A stretch of DNA of 64,000 bases from the NCBI GenBank assembly GCA_963573315.1, contig OY752142.1:2108001-2172000 (forward strand). The letters run 5' to 3'. Of the stretch, positions 1 through 10,032 are shown in pieces. A program made the position numbers and the translations under genes. Under the pieces are notes generated by a model. That model saw only the letters and a program-made list of their open reading frames with translations. It had not been told where the DNA came from and did no database searches. How positions within the stretch are numbered: the first letter of the stretch is position 1; every line of letters begins with the position of its first letter. This stretch comes from Entomortierella parvispora. Lineage: Eukaryota > Mortierellomycota > Mortierellomycetes > Mortierellales > Mortierellaceae.

Positions 1-1143
1 CTTGGTACTGCGGCTGTTGGTAAAGGCGAGCAGGGTCGTATTGCTGTGTCTCATGATTATACCCGTAGGTCCCATAGTCGTAGTAGTATTGACCATCATG
101 TCCCAAGTATGGCTCCACCACAGGGACTTGCTCTGCGGCAGTTGTTGACTCGACATATTTGGAGCGTTTTCCGCTGTCTCCATAATCAGACCAATCTGAT
201 CTTTCTTCTGATCCGGGCAAATGATCTGCGTGTTTGTAAGAGTCCGGAAGTCTTGCTTCAATAGTCTGTCTTGTCAACTCTATAGCTTTCCGTTTGTTGG
301 CTGCTTGCACCCCTGGGTTAGGATCCTCTGTTGCCCAGCGAATATTGATTATCTAATGACCCCGTGATGAAAATTAGTTGAGATTAAACTGGTAAACTAG
401 AAGTAAAAGGAACTTCATTTTCCACTTACCTCTCCATGATCCATTGATTGGTTCGCCATGGCCTCCTTCGCAAACTCGGCATTCAATCGGCTCTGATATG
501 TCACAAAGGCGACTCCTTTCTCCCTCAGGACCTTGATCCTCTCAACTTCACCCCAGATCTTAAAATGCTTTTCCACCGCGACTTCGATATTAGGGTCCTG
601 ATGAATCCTCCCGACGTAGAGTGTTCTGCTATCCGATCGCATGGATCCAACACCACCTCTATCGTCTCGATGGTCATTAAACCTTTCCCGCCCGAAGACA
701 TCCATTCCAGAGTCGACGTGATCTCGACGTGTTGGGATCCTGTGAAGCCATCGACAGTCTTCACTATAGGAAGAAGTTGGAGCCAAAATACGGCAAGGAA
801 TATGAGTAAACGGTCCGCAAATTCTCAGGAGACAACATATTTTCCAATTGGTTCCTGCTTACCCATTGGGACAACAACCTTTCGCGAAAAAGGCACAGAA
901 ATAGGCACTTGGGTTATATGTCCCTTTGGTTCGTCCCGAGTCCCGGACAGGATCGCACCTGTAGCTGGCCTTATCCTTGACCAATATACGATCCGATCGC
1001 TCCCCTCCACCCCACTTGTCGTAATAAATGTTATAAGTCTGTCCTGCCTGCCCACCTCTCGCAGAAATCGAAGCTTGTGGGCCAAGGACTTTTTCTTTCG
1101 CAACCTGTCTCCGGGCTGGGGGTAATGATGCGGGCGACGCCAT
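1..1143 (-). CDS. CWC2: Pre-mRNA splicing factor Cwc2 (3' end beyond window)
   Basis: RNA-binding subunit of the Prp19-associated (NineTeen) complex, which contacts U6 and pre-mRNA in the active spliceosome. Exons are 1143-860, 763-430 and 342 to the left edge, joined by GT-AG introns. The first exon carries the N-terminal 'Torus' region (YNIYYDKW, then FFAKGCCPNG). Splicing to exon 2 completes a CCCH zinc finger, C83-x7-C91-x5-C97-x3-H101. An RRM follows, with RNP2-like TLYVGRI and the AEFAKEAM block typical of Cwc2. Exon 3 begins IINIRWATEDPNP, matching the conserved post-RRM WAxEDPxP motif, then turns Tyr/Gly-rich and leaves the window, so the C-terminus is not seen. It is transcribed divergently from GPATCH11 with about 170 bp between start codons. 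Identification is firm. Confidence 0.93.
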
Positions 1144-1221
1144 TTCAAAAATTGGAAAAGGGAGAGGGGGATGAGCAGAAAATCAATCGCGCATTTCTCA
1201 AAAAGAGACACCGCAAATATC

Positions 1222-1229
1222 TCACGTGA
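1222..1229. promoter_or_regulatory. TCACGTGA E-box palindrome in shared CWC2/GPATCH11 promoter
   Basis: A perfect 8-bp palindrome with a CACGTG core lies midway between the divergent start codons at 1143 and 1315. CACGTG is the known core site of fungal bHLH factors such as Cbf1. The same octamer recurs at 15066 and 55554, also in promoter positions. Function is inferred. Confidence 0.4.
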
Positions 1230-1314
1230 TGGCTAAGCCCAGCGGTTTTCTTTCTTTTGATCGCATTCGTTCTTCTACATCAATACACAACTCAGCAAAT
1301 CAGGACAGGACCAA

Positions 1315-2601
1315 ATGGCAAATCCTCGTGGCAATCAACCGGAAGAAGAAGAGGAGGAAGAGGACTACATGTCTGAAGCATTCCTGAACAATTTAGTCAA
1401 TCAAGCAGAAAAGAGTTCGAAAAAAAGTGGCTCCAGTTTGACGTACTCTGAGCGACGCCGACAAAAGGAGAAGGAACACCTAGCCAACCTACCCAAGCCA
1501 CTACACGTCCGAGAGAAAGAGGCACGAGAACAAGGATTGAAAAAAGAGCTGGGTGAAGAAAACAAAGGCATGGCCATGCTGCTCAAGATGGGTTTCAAGT
1601 ACGTAACAATAACTTGCCAAAAAAAAACATTTTACAATGACCTAAAGCATGTTTCTGATCGTCGCTTTGTCATCTTATCTTAGGAAAGGAGGTACCCTAG
1701 GAGTGAGTCAAGGGGCTGAATCCTCTCCATCAACGAAGTCCATTTCTACGCCATCATCATCATCTTTACCGTCATCATCAGACTTATCGAGAACGGCCCT
1801 CCGAGCTCCATTAGAGATACAAATCAAACAAGGTCGCGGAGGACTAGGCATGGAATCATCCAAAAAGAGAAAGCTTGAAGAAGAGCTCCAAAAACAAGAA
1901 TTAGAAGTAAACAGGGTTTTTGACGAGGGATATCGCGGAAAGAAGGGATCGCAGTTCGATCAGGAGAAACGGAAACGCCAATTGCTGGCCGCCCAAGGGA
2001 TCTGCATGCGCATGGATGCTGACAGAGCTGCAGCAATGAAAACAAGTGGAGCGGACTCGGAGACGCCGAGAGATCCAGCCTCAACTATTGGTTCAGCTGC
2101 ATCACAACATGGTCGATCCAACGAGTTTTGGTGGATCGCTGATTCTGTTTCGGACGACATTCTTGGGACAAGAGCAATGGGACCTGGACAAACACCAGAG
2201 CTACCTGATGACTCCCAGGAAGTAGTAGGCTCGCGGCCTTTTGATCACAGCGATGACGAAGATGGCGATCCGGAAGACAAGCGGATTAAAAAGCGTGCCA
2301 GAGTAGCCAGCGATTCAGAAATACCAATTGGGTTGGACGAGGAAGTCGAGCCCGCGAGATGGGGTGAGCGGCCTGACTTTGCCAAACTAGAAGTAAGACT
2401 TTGTGTTGTTGATAATAATAGTAATCACTTTCTACTATTCCTATTGACACCTTTGTTTGAAAACAGGTCCACGAAAAGCTGCAACAGGTTGTTGATTATT
2501 TACGTAAGGAGTTCTTTTACTGCTTTTGGTGCTCCGCACGGTATGACGGCAAGGAAGATCTTGATAACTTCTGTCCAGGAGAGTCAGAAGAGGATCACTA
2601 A
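1315..2601 (+). CDS. GPATCH11: GPATCH11-like G-patch/DUF4187 protein
   Basis: Three exons, 1315-1598, 1684-2392 and 2467-2601, encode about 375 aa. The N-terminus has an acidic stretch followed by EDYMSEAFLNNL, very like the EEDYMSDSFIN start of animal GPATCH11. The block LKKELGEENKGMAMLLKMGF is the start of the degenerate G-patch; splicing to exon 2 continues it as KKGGTLGVSQG. The middle is charged and low-complexity. The C-terminal exon holds YCFWCSARYDGKEDLDNFCPG, a Cys-rich DUF4187-type module ending in EEDH. Family members are nuclear and are linked to splicing or kinetochores; the molecular role is unclear. G-patches usually recruit DEAH helicases, but this one is weak. Intron 1 splits the G-patch (phase 2). 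Confidence 0.85.
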
Positions 2602-2849
2602 TAAAAACAGCACCCAACATTTTTGCAGATGCTGACAATATGTCAACACCACCTGCTCCTTTCGGGATAAGCGTGAGATTGTCTCCTGCTTGCGCAGAGA
2701 GGAGGATACAGAGGATCACTACACGCAAGACTTGTCGATATAAGACTGACATATAACCCGCTTGACTTCTGCCTGAACTGCAAAAAAGTGAGTATTAATA
2801 ATATGAGGACTATCTTTATTATTTATCTGAACAGGTCTTCTAGCTGCCC

Positions 2850-3544
2850 TTAAAAGCTCATCATTGCCACGAAGAACGAAAGAGCTGCAAGCGCAGCACC
2901 CTTAGCTGGGGTGGAGACGACACCGGCATTGGTGGCAGCAGGCGTGCTTCCACTGGCAGAGGGAGTCGGGCCGTTGTTGTTCACGCACTTGGATTGATCA
3001 AACCCAGTTGCATTCGTGACAAGAACAACATCTGCGCATTGGTAAAGAGAGCCATCTCCACCGTTGTAGATGATCTGAATGGTAGCATTCACATTGTTGG
3101 CGGCTCCCTTGAGCGAACTGAGGTTGAGAGGCAGACAGGCATCACCGGGATGATTCAGTGACGTAGTGTTGAAGGGGGTGGCTCCGGCCGCAGTGAAATC
3201 GGTGGCCGCAGGGTTCGAGCTCAAAACGACATTGATCTGGAGAGTGGAGGAAGGATGGAAACTATCAATCTCCAAAAATCCATTAGCTATTCAGGTTCAA
3301 TGTTAGAAAGCGTCATTCAGGTTAGTAACCAGAAGATCGATAGGCCAGTTGTGGTTGATGGGCAGCTTGGAAACTTACTCAGGGGGAACTGAGTGCGGTT
3401 TGTCAGAGTATTGAAACCGCCACAGGGGGCTGTTCCCTCAGCGGCATCGAGGAATCCTCTCGAGGTTGGGTATTCGAGAATAAAGTGAGCCATGGCTGCA
3501 GAACTGCAGAGAAGAGTGGCGGCGAGGGAAGTAAAGACTTTCAT
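2850..3544 (-). CDS. BIM1/X325-type copper-binding secreted protein, GPI-anchored
   Basis: Two exons, 3544-3379 and 3286-2850, give 200 aa. The signal peptide (MKVFTSLAATLLCSSAAMA) is followed directly by HFILEYPTSRGF, so cleavage exposes an N-terminal histidine, as in LPMO-like X325/BIM1 proteins. The family motif PCGGFNTLTNRTQFPL is present. Splicing gives FPLTNGFLEIDSFHPSS, supplying a second His, and GDACLPL supplies the Asp expected as third copper ligand. The C-terminus is Ser/Thr/Ala-rich and ends in a hydrophobic tail, consistent with a GPI anchor. Cryptococcus Bim1 takes part in copper uptake at low copper; other X325 proteins are cell-wall associated. Function here is inferred from family. 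Confidence 0.85.
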
Positions 3545-3755
3545 AGTGTATGAGATCTTGGTAAGGTGAGGAAAGAGTGTAAGGATGAAAGAAAAGGAGA
3601 AAGAAAGAAAAAAACGGGTCGAGGAGCTGTCATAAATATGTCAACAAAAGCGAGAACCCTCCCGGTCATGACTCGATTTACCCGTCCAGCGTCCAGCAGC
3701 ACAGAGATGGCGCAAATTGGCAGTTGCAGATCAAACTCCGCTGCCTGATGTTTTC

Positions 3756-4182
3756 TTGACAGCTGTCAAAACCAACACTGTACCTCGCCCTTTGGACCGG
3801 GTAATCCTTTGACAGTTGACAGCTCACAACTGGTCCACAACGGCCTGGAACGAAGTTGGCCGCCATTTGTGTCCCCTCCCACGCTGTCCATTCTCTGAGC
3901 GTGTGCTTTTTTGCCCTGGTATACTTATACCGCAATTGACTCACCGGGGCCAGGTCTAGATCGTTATGCTGTCTTGTGTATATCGCCAGCGCTGCCTCTT
4001 CGTAAATTCCTTCTCGAAAATGAAACCACCAGCGATTCCTCGGGCAAATAAGGAAACATAAGCCCTCTTTTCTCTCTCTCTCTCTCTCTCACTCAATCAC
4101 TCAATCACTCTCTGGGACTTCAGCGTCGCATCGACTGCGCAAGAATGCTTATTCTACACCTGTCAACCTGTCAACCTGTCAA
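3756..4182. promoter_or_regulatory. Cluster of seven TTGACAG/CTGTCAA boxes upstream of the BIM1-like gene
   Basis: A perfect 14-bp palindrome TTGACAGCTGTCAA is at 3756-3769. TTGACAG recurs at 3809 and 3816, and CTGTCAA occurs three times in tandem with 8-bp spacing at 4160, 4168 and 4176. TGACAG is the core site of TALE-class homeodomain factors (general knowledge). The sites lie 0.2-0.64 kb upstream of the start at 3544. Regulatory function is inferred. Confidence 0.35.
4071..4117. repeat. (TC)n tract followed by ACTCAATC repeats
   Basis: A run of about ten TC dinucleotides (4071-4090) passes into short ACTCAATC repeats. It is simple sequence with no coding sign. Confidence 0.8.
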
Positions 4183-4399
4183 CAGACAACATGACCAACA
4201 CGGTACCGGTACAACCTCTTATTCTCCACTAACGTTTTGGGTGATGGACAAAGGTTTTTGACAAATCTCCCGCGCGATTAAATCTCGCCCTCCCTTTTTT
4301 TCTTTCAAAACAATTCGGGTCCAGACAAATACACGCTAATCGCTCGTCAGTGTCTTTGAAACTGTAAGTAATGAGCGGAACGCGAGACCTCAAGTCACC

Positions 4400-5373
4400 T
4401 CACCTATGAAGAAGAATCTCTGATCGTGTGGACTCGTTGGCTTTTCTGCTGGTCTTGATGCTGCAGTTAACCGGCAACGAGCACAAACGTGGCAAGTGGA
4501 ACGGATTGTGGCGGCGACAAAGGTGAAATGAGTTTGTGAGCGAAGTGGCGAATTGGACAATATTGGTGGACGGGGGCATCGCCGACATCGCCGAGAAGGA
4601 TAAAACATCATGGCACGTGGACTCCACTTACCAGGGCGACAGCACTTCCCCAGCCCTTTGCCACAGGCAGAGCCTGGATATGACAATTTCTCGAGTCATT
4701 GACCAACCATGGGCAGCACTTAGGAGGTAGAAGGATAAAGAGGGCTATTGTCGATTTGGATGGTGGAGTAGAGCTCAGATCTATTCACTGCCCACGATGA
4801 CAGACCTATCCACACCTTCATCGGCAGTCGCAGGAATACAGCTTGCCGCACTCAAAAACATTAAAAAACTGAATAGGGCGCTAAAAAGCACCACCCCTAT
4901 TTTCATCCAAGCTCTTTGGTACCTCTTTTGTGGCGAGTCAAAGTGCAAGTCTATCAGGAGTCCTACAGTCAGCAGGGAAAGGACCCCTCTTAGTCCAGGT
5001 CGTCGCCCAGCAGGTTGCTGACCCTGATGTTTCTTGTTCTTCAGAATGCTTCCACTGGCATCGTGCAGAGCGCGTTCATCGACTTCTCTACGAATACCGG
5101 CCTCACCTTCTTCAACCCTTTGCCTTGCTCCTCCGCCTCCTTCTTCTCACTCACCACCTCTTCGTCTCTCTTGTCCTTTCGTAGGTCAGCCACCAGCGTC
5201 ATTGTTTCTTCTCAACCTGCGCACTGACTCGCCAACGTGTGCGGACACCCCAGCCTCGTTCACTTTGCAGGCTCAGCAAAGGTTGTTTCCATATAAATCT
5301 GGACTCCTTATCGGCGTGTTCTTCATAGTGAGTAGCATCCCATGTAGCTTCTTGATCAGGTGTGCTCTTGTCG
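4400..5373. other. Gene-poor stretch with possible remnant of a secreted-protein gene
   Basis: No complete gene is visible. Short plus-strand reading frames around 4797-5220 look mildly protein-like (for example NASTGIVQSAFIDFSTNTG from 5043), and an acceptor-like site (TTGTTCTTCAG) sits just before that block. No consistent set of exons could be built and stops interrupt all frames. It could be a decayed gene or chance. Confidence 0.2.
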
Positions 5374-5600
5374 TACAGTCCACATCCATTTTTGATGTTT
5401 TTTTATCATCGAAATTGGTTTCCCCAGTCAGTCGCACAAAATTGAAAATCTTTCTTCGGGGATCACGAGTGCGAGCCTGGCTTGAGCGAGTTTTCTTCTG
5501 ACCGTGACCAGGAAACCTTGAGTTCTTATATTTTTTTAATTGATTTTGTGCGACTGTCCGGGGAAATCAATTTCGATGATAAAAAACGTGGACTGTACTG
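5374..5600. repeat. Foldback element A (inverted repeat, about 70-bp arms)
   Basis: The arm at 5374-5448 matches the reverse complement of about 5534-5600. Shared blocks in order are TACAGTCCAC, a T-run plus ATCATCGAAATTG, TTTCCCC, and CAGTCGCACAAAAT. The left arm has about 13 extra bases and there are a few mismatches. The loop is about 85 bp with no coding potential. Size and structure fit a MITE or the relic of a small DNA transposon. Target-site duplications were not identified. Confidence 0.7.
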
Positions 5601-6629
5601 TATTGTCCGAACTTGTTTCTGTTGTAGACAGTTGCTATTGTCGTTCGCCACTCAACTTATCGCCACACCATAATTGGTTCCTTTATTCGGCATTGGTTCG
5701 TCTATTTGAGGCGCACTCGTCTTGTATCGCGTGCTATTTCAAAACTGTGTTCAGCTATGGGTCCAGGGTGTAGGTTCCAAGCATCCTTGGTATGTCCCTC
5801 CTTTGCAATGTTGTCGGCCATGATGTTGCTTTATGTTGTCAATGTGCCCCTTGACCCATTACATACTAGTCTTTTGAGGCCCAGCAGACTGCAGAGGGCT
5901 AACGTAGTCTCCTCGTTGTTGATGTCGGTCTGTTCACTACGAGTGTGTTGAGTTGTTTGCGCCATGCTTGTCAGTGAATACTATCCCTGCGCCGTCTCTA
6001 GGGGATACCAACAGTCCGACCATTTTTTTTTTTTTTTTGCGCAATGCCGAGCCAAGGAAGTGGAGTGTAAACTGAACTATCTACGACCTGACGGAGCCGC
6101 GTGGTGTAGTTCCCGCGCAACAAATGCCACGGCTCGTCACCGTGTCTGACCAATTCAGGAGAACTTTTCATGAAAGACACCGTGTGACGCGCCTCTTGTG
6201 GTGTCTCTGCAAATTCAAAAGCCATACTGACTATTTTATCACCGTGCTCCTTCGTTGACCCATCCGACCTAATAAAACTCCAAGGACCCCTGGTCCTTCC
6301 GGTGCTCCATCGAGCCACCACTAACTCGACCCGATCATGCAGAATAGTAGAATAAATTTTCCTGAATAATTTTACTATAGAATTCTTCTGCAAAATGTCA
6401 ACGCCCTTTTTTCACCTTTCTCATTCATGATTTTCAATCTGAGGGGATTTTTGGGCTCTTTTGGTACCAAGCTATATCTGGAGACCTTTAAAAACCGCCT
6501 GAAGAGCCCAAAAACCCAGGACTCGAAAACTCATAAATCTATCATGGTATAAAGATGTCCGAAAACGGATCTTGATATCAAAAAGAGTGGCGAGAAATCG
6601 CCCTGATTGGCCAATATCCGCCTCAAAAA
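5601..6629. other. Gene-poor stretch with one unrecognised minus-strand frame
   Basis: A minus-strand frame at 5998-6393 (131 codons) contains protein-like sequence such as KIVSMAFEFAETPQEARH. It does not match a family I know and has no obvious splice partners. The rest is AT-rich with no recognisable gene. It could be a fragment of a repeat-encoded protein. Confidence 0.25.
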
Positions 6630-6702
6630 GCCCGGTTAGCTCAATCGGTAGAGCGTCAGACTCTTAATCTGAAGGTTGTGGGTTCGACCCCCACATTGGG
6701 CG
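6630..6702 (+). tRNA. tRNA-Lys (anticodon CUU), intronless
   Basis: A full cloverleaf is visible. The acceptor stem GCCCGGT pairs with ATTGGGC with two G-T pairs, and the discriminator is G. The D arm is TAGCTCAATCGGTAGAGC. The anticodon stem TCAGA/TCTGA encloses loop CTCTTAA with anticodon CTT at 6663-6665. The T arm is TGTGGGTTCGACCCCCACA. There is no intron, and a T-run follows at 6704-6708 as a Pol III terminator. The foldback element cluster starts about 65 bp downstream. Confidence 0.97.
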
Positions 6703-6703
6703 C

Positions 6704-6708
6704 TTTTT
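6704..6708 (+). terminator. Pol III T-tract terminator of tRNA-Lys
   Basis: A run of five T residues lies just downstream of the tRNA 3' end, the usual Pol III stop. Confidence 0.7.
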
Positions 6709-6767
6709 GTTTTGTTTTGGCCTAGTGGGTGCCGATCAGTGGGCGACTTTCCTCGAACGAAGGATCC

Positions 6768-7209
6768 ATCCGCCGACCTGCAAACACCTTCCTTTTTGGA
6801 TATCTTAACAGCCGACCTCGATTTCTCTAACCATCGACCGCTATCCACCGTCCCATCCTCCTAAATATGTGCCGACTTTGCAATTGCTGTCGTCTCCTTT
6901 GACAGGATGGTGCTGTGTTGGAACAGTCAATGTTGTGACAAGTCGAAGCAGGTGGTGGGAGGATGATGTGAGGAAGGGAAATGGGAGTTGTCGTTCAAAA
7001 CAGCTGATTCTTGCTGGAGACCTTGCAACTTGGATAATACGCCTTTTTACAGACTTTGGTAACGATTGGACTTGATTCCATCAACTTTTGATAGGAAGGT
7101 GGGACGGTGGATAGCAGTTGTAAATGTCGGCGGATAGTGGTCGATGGTTAGAGAAATCGAGGTCGGCTGTTAGGATATCCAAAAAGGAAGGTGTGCAGGT
7201 CGGCGGATA
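6768..7209. repeat. Foldback element B1 with near-identical ~85-bp inverted arms
   Basis: The left arm 6768-6854 (ATCCGCCGACCTGC... to ...CATCGACCGCTATCC) matches the reverse complement of 7129-7209 with about two substitutions and a 2-bp indel. A further GGGACGGTGGATAG block at 7101 mirrors 6843-6854. The inside, about 250 bp, has no gene. Arm ends carry the motif CGCCGAC. High arm identity suggests a recent non-autonomous DNA element. Confidence 0.75.
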
Positions 7210-7216
7210 GATTAAA

Positions 7217-7700
7217 TGTTCCTTTTTGGATCGCTTGTCTGTAGACCCTACCATTCTTCAGCCCTCGACTATTGACAACCGCCTATCTACCCTGGAAACA
7301 GTATCCACCGACTTCTCTTTTTCTTATTTGACGGCCAATCTTCACAGTCATACCCGCCGACTGTCCTTGAGAATAACGACTAGGCATGACAAGGGCAATG
7401 ATATTTCCAAGGACAGAACAGGACAGGAGTTGGTGAAAGGAAGCGAGGTGGAGTCAGAATGAAGGTGGTGGAGAGAATGTGTTCAAGTTGCTACGTGAAG
7501 AACTAAAAATGTATTAAAGGAGATCGCGACAGTATGATTATGAAGAAAAAAAGAGAAAAGTCGGCGGATACGATTACGAGGGTAGGTCGGCGGCTATGGA
7601 AATCTTAAGAAAAGTCGACAGTTTAGAGAGAGGTCGTCTGTCAGCGGTCGATGGTCAGAGAATGGCAGGGTCGACAGATAAGCGAGTCAAAAGGAAACGT
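7217..7700. repeat. Foldback element B2, diverged inverted repeat next to B1
   Basis: The sequence from 7217 (CCTTTTTGGATCGCTTGTCTG, CGACTATTGACAACCGCC) matches the reverse complement of about 7620-7692 with many substitutions. It shares the TCGGCGG motif with B1 (copies near 7362, 7561, 7587 and 7738). The AGATTAAATG string follows TCGGCGG(A/C)T at both 7209 and 7747, suggesting related element boundaries. Confidence 0.5.
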
Positions 7701-7784
7701 CGCCCCATGGTCGGCCGAAAACTAACTAACGGCCAAGCTCGGCGGCTAGATTAAATGACTGGTTTTGACCCTCAGTTATATATG

Positions 7785-8383
7785 AGTGAACAGATTTATG
7801 TGCAGTGAAGGGGGTGTTCATTTATGTGAAGTCAAAACAATAACGGCAGAGCCACCTTACATTATGTGAAGGTCAATCCGTGCTCCGCGCCCACAGATCA
7901 AAAGTTGAATCCCAATCGCGATGACAGTGGTGTGTAAAGCAACGGTTCCCACTTCCTCGATCTCTTTCGCAAGAACATTCAAGTGTGGTGTGCATCCTGA
8001 CCGCAGACTATCAACACCTCCTCCTCCGCCACCCCAACGCCTCTCTTCTTGCCACCGCCACCATTACCCCCACTTTTACTCTCACCGATATTAGCGCCAT
8101 CTTCTGTCTTTCCATTGCCTCCCCCCAGCCACTCACCTAGTCCTGAGCCTGTCGAGCCCACCGCGAAGCGGTGGCGACGTACCCGTTATCCATTCGGTTT
8201 TTCATTGCATCCAGTTGCTCTAAGTGGTTCATTCCCGTCTTGCCGAGGTTGCAAAAGGAGGGAGAAGTGACACGAGCAGAGCAGACCTTCACGTAATGTG
8301 GGGTGGCTCAGCCCTTATTGCTTTGACTTCACATAAATGAACACCCCCTTCGCATGTGGGTCCTTCACATAAATCTGCTCACC
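7785..8383. repeat. Foldback element C (~600 bp, ~110-bp inverted arms)
   Basis: The left arm 7785-7886 (AGTGAACAGATTTATGTG, AAGGGGGTGTTCATTTATG, GAGCCACC, TTATGTGAAGGTC) matches the reverse complement of 8273-8383 with few mismatches and one gap. Each arm has two or three copies of a TTATGTGAAG-like box. The internal 390 bp is pyrimidine-rich and has only short, compositionally biased frames. It fits a MITE-type element. Confidence 0.7.
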
Positions 8384-8570
8384 CTTTTTTTATGGGTATC
8401 AACCAGCAGTGGGGATTTGACAGACAGTTTTGGTCGACAGTCTTGGCCGATGGTTCCTATAGTTTTCACTGACACATCAGAGCGACATGATATTTTCCAG
8501 TACGTTGTTGATCTCGATTTTCGCCATATTAATCTCTTTCCTTGTTCTTACCAACAAGCCTAAAACTGTT

Positions 8571-8687
8571 GGTCAAAATCGCTGGTCAAAATCGCTGGTC
8601 AAAACCGCTGGTCAAAGCCGTTGGTCAAAACCGTTGGTCATAACCGTTGGTCATAACCACAGGCCAAAACTGTCGGTCAGAGCAAAT
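8571..8687. repeat. 13-bp minisatellite, about nine copies
   Basis: The unit GGTCAAAAYCGYT is repeated in tandem with slow divergence along the array (AAAATCGCT, AAAACCGCT, AAAGCCGTT, CATAACCGTT). A 13-bp period is not a multiple of three, so it is not a protein repeat. The flanks (8401-8470 and 8683-8790) contain more dispersed TGACC/GGTCA boxes. Confidence 0.8.
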
Positions 8688-9262
8688 TGACCGCGCCAAT
8701 TGACCAGGCCATCAGACTCGGTGTTAGCTGTTGTGACCAGTTGACAGTGTCAAAAAATAAACCTTTAACAAACCCCTTTGACCAGTCCTCAATTCTCTGA
8801 TTAGATAGAATCACTAGATCGACCGCTTAGCTTCTTTGTCCTCACTGGAATGTGCCTCATCTTCTACGGGCTGGTAAGCATGAAGAGCCTACACACCTGG
8901 GTGAGCAATGTTCGCCGCTGTTGGCTGCAATTGCAATCGTCTGCAACGATATTGCAAGCGACGCAAGCAATTACGATCCAAATGTCAGTCCTTCACGGTT
9001 GAATCAAGTTACCAAAGTGATCCAAGCCAACAAGTGTGACAGGAAAAGACTAGAACATTTGTCAACAACGACAACTTGTTCAAAGACAAGCAAAGCAACC
9101 TGTCCTTTACTCCTCACCCTTCCCCATCCGACCCAATGTTTTGTTTTGTTTTTGAGTAATAAAAAAAAGAACTTTTTCATTTTTCTCCTTCAAGAGACCA
9201 CGGTCGCGAGTGAGCCCCGTTGAGTTACAATCATCATCAATGAAGACGACAACCGCAATCGC
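8688..9262. other. Intergenic stretch, no convincing gene
   Basis: One plus frame (8852-9223) is open but contains a low-complexity, lysine/phenylalanine-rich end, and no family is recognised. Several GT/AG sites could be combined, but none gives a convincing protein. Confidence 0.3.
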
Positions 9263-9622
9263 ATGACTGTGAACCATGACAAACGCCGAGCCAAGAAATC
9301 AGATTGTTATGGAGCATTCATCAACCACGGATGGTTGAATCTTGGCCCAAGTACGAAACAATCAATCTTTGATGGACAAGGCAATACCGGTAAGGAATTA
9401 TCGGTGACACTTTCTGTCGTGAGGTCCGAGGACTTTCCCTAAAGCATTTCAATTATAGAGCAAGGTCTGGTTGCCCAGCCTTGTCGTAGAAGTGTGATGC
9501 TTCAATGTGCGATTCTGCGGGTGGTCTCTGAAGGAATGAAAAAGTTGAAGAACAAAAACAAAAAAAAAAACTCGAGTAAATACCTTGTGTTGTGTGGCTT
9601 AGACGCGATCCAGGTCATGTGA
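9263..9622 (+). CDS. Possible small two-exon gene, unknown
   Basis: Candidate exons 9263-9389 and 9459-9622 give a 96-aa protein starting MTVNHDKRRAKKSDCYGAF. The intron has a GTAAGG donor, a CTAAAG branch-like site and an ATTATAG acceptor, and the frame stays open across it (NTEQGLVAQPCRRS). No homologue is recognised. The start is uncertain because the frame is open for eight more codons upstream, from about 9239. It could also be a fragment of a decayed gene. Confidence 0.25.
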
Positions 9623-10032
9623 CGTAAGGCAACCGCGCGTTTTTGGAAGGGTCAGCGGAAGGGCAGGAGGGAGGGCCCAAGGACGAAGGATGGGCAAGCG
9701 GACGAGCATTGATAGGAGACAACTTCTTGGCCAGGGAAGGCGAGATAGCGTCATTGGCGTAGGCACGAGAAGGGAGAAAGAGAGAGAAAAGACACAGGTC
9801 AGAACACAGAACGAGAGAGACGCGTCCGCAAGAAAGCGCCACCATGACCAACTTTTTCTCTTTTTTTGCCACGGTTTTTTACCTTTGGGTCGTTCTCTTT
9901 TTCGTCCTGTTGCCTTGCTCTCTTCCCTGTTGATTCGTGCCTGAATCCCCCCCTTGGACCCTCCTCACCCCTCCCCTCCCTCAACAAGACACCCGGACAT
10001 ACCACTCTCACCCCGCGCACCCTCCCATCAAG
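9623..10032. promoter_or_regulatory. RAE1 upstream region
   Basis: No gene is seen. A TCATGTGACG motif sits near 9614-9623, and a C/CT-rich leader (about 9948-10030) precedes the RAE1 start. Short frames here are low-complexity. Confidence 0.4.

Noticed and set aside
8571-8687. CRISPR-like array
   Set aside because: The repeats are contiguous 13-bp units with no spacers and the genome is eukaryotic; it is a minisatellite.
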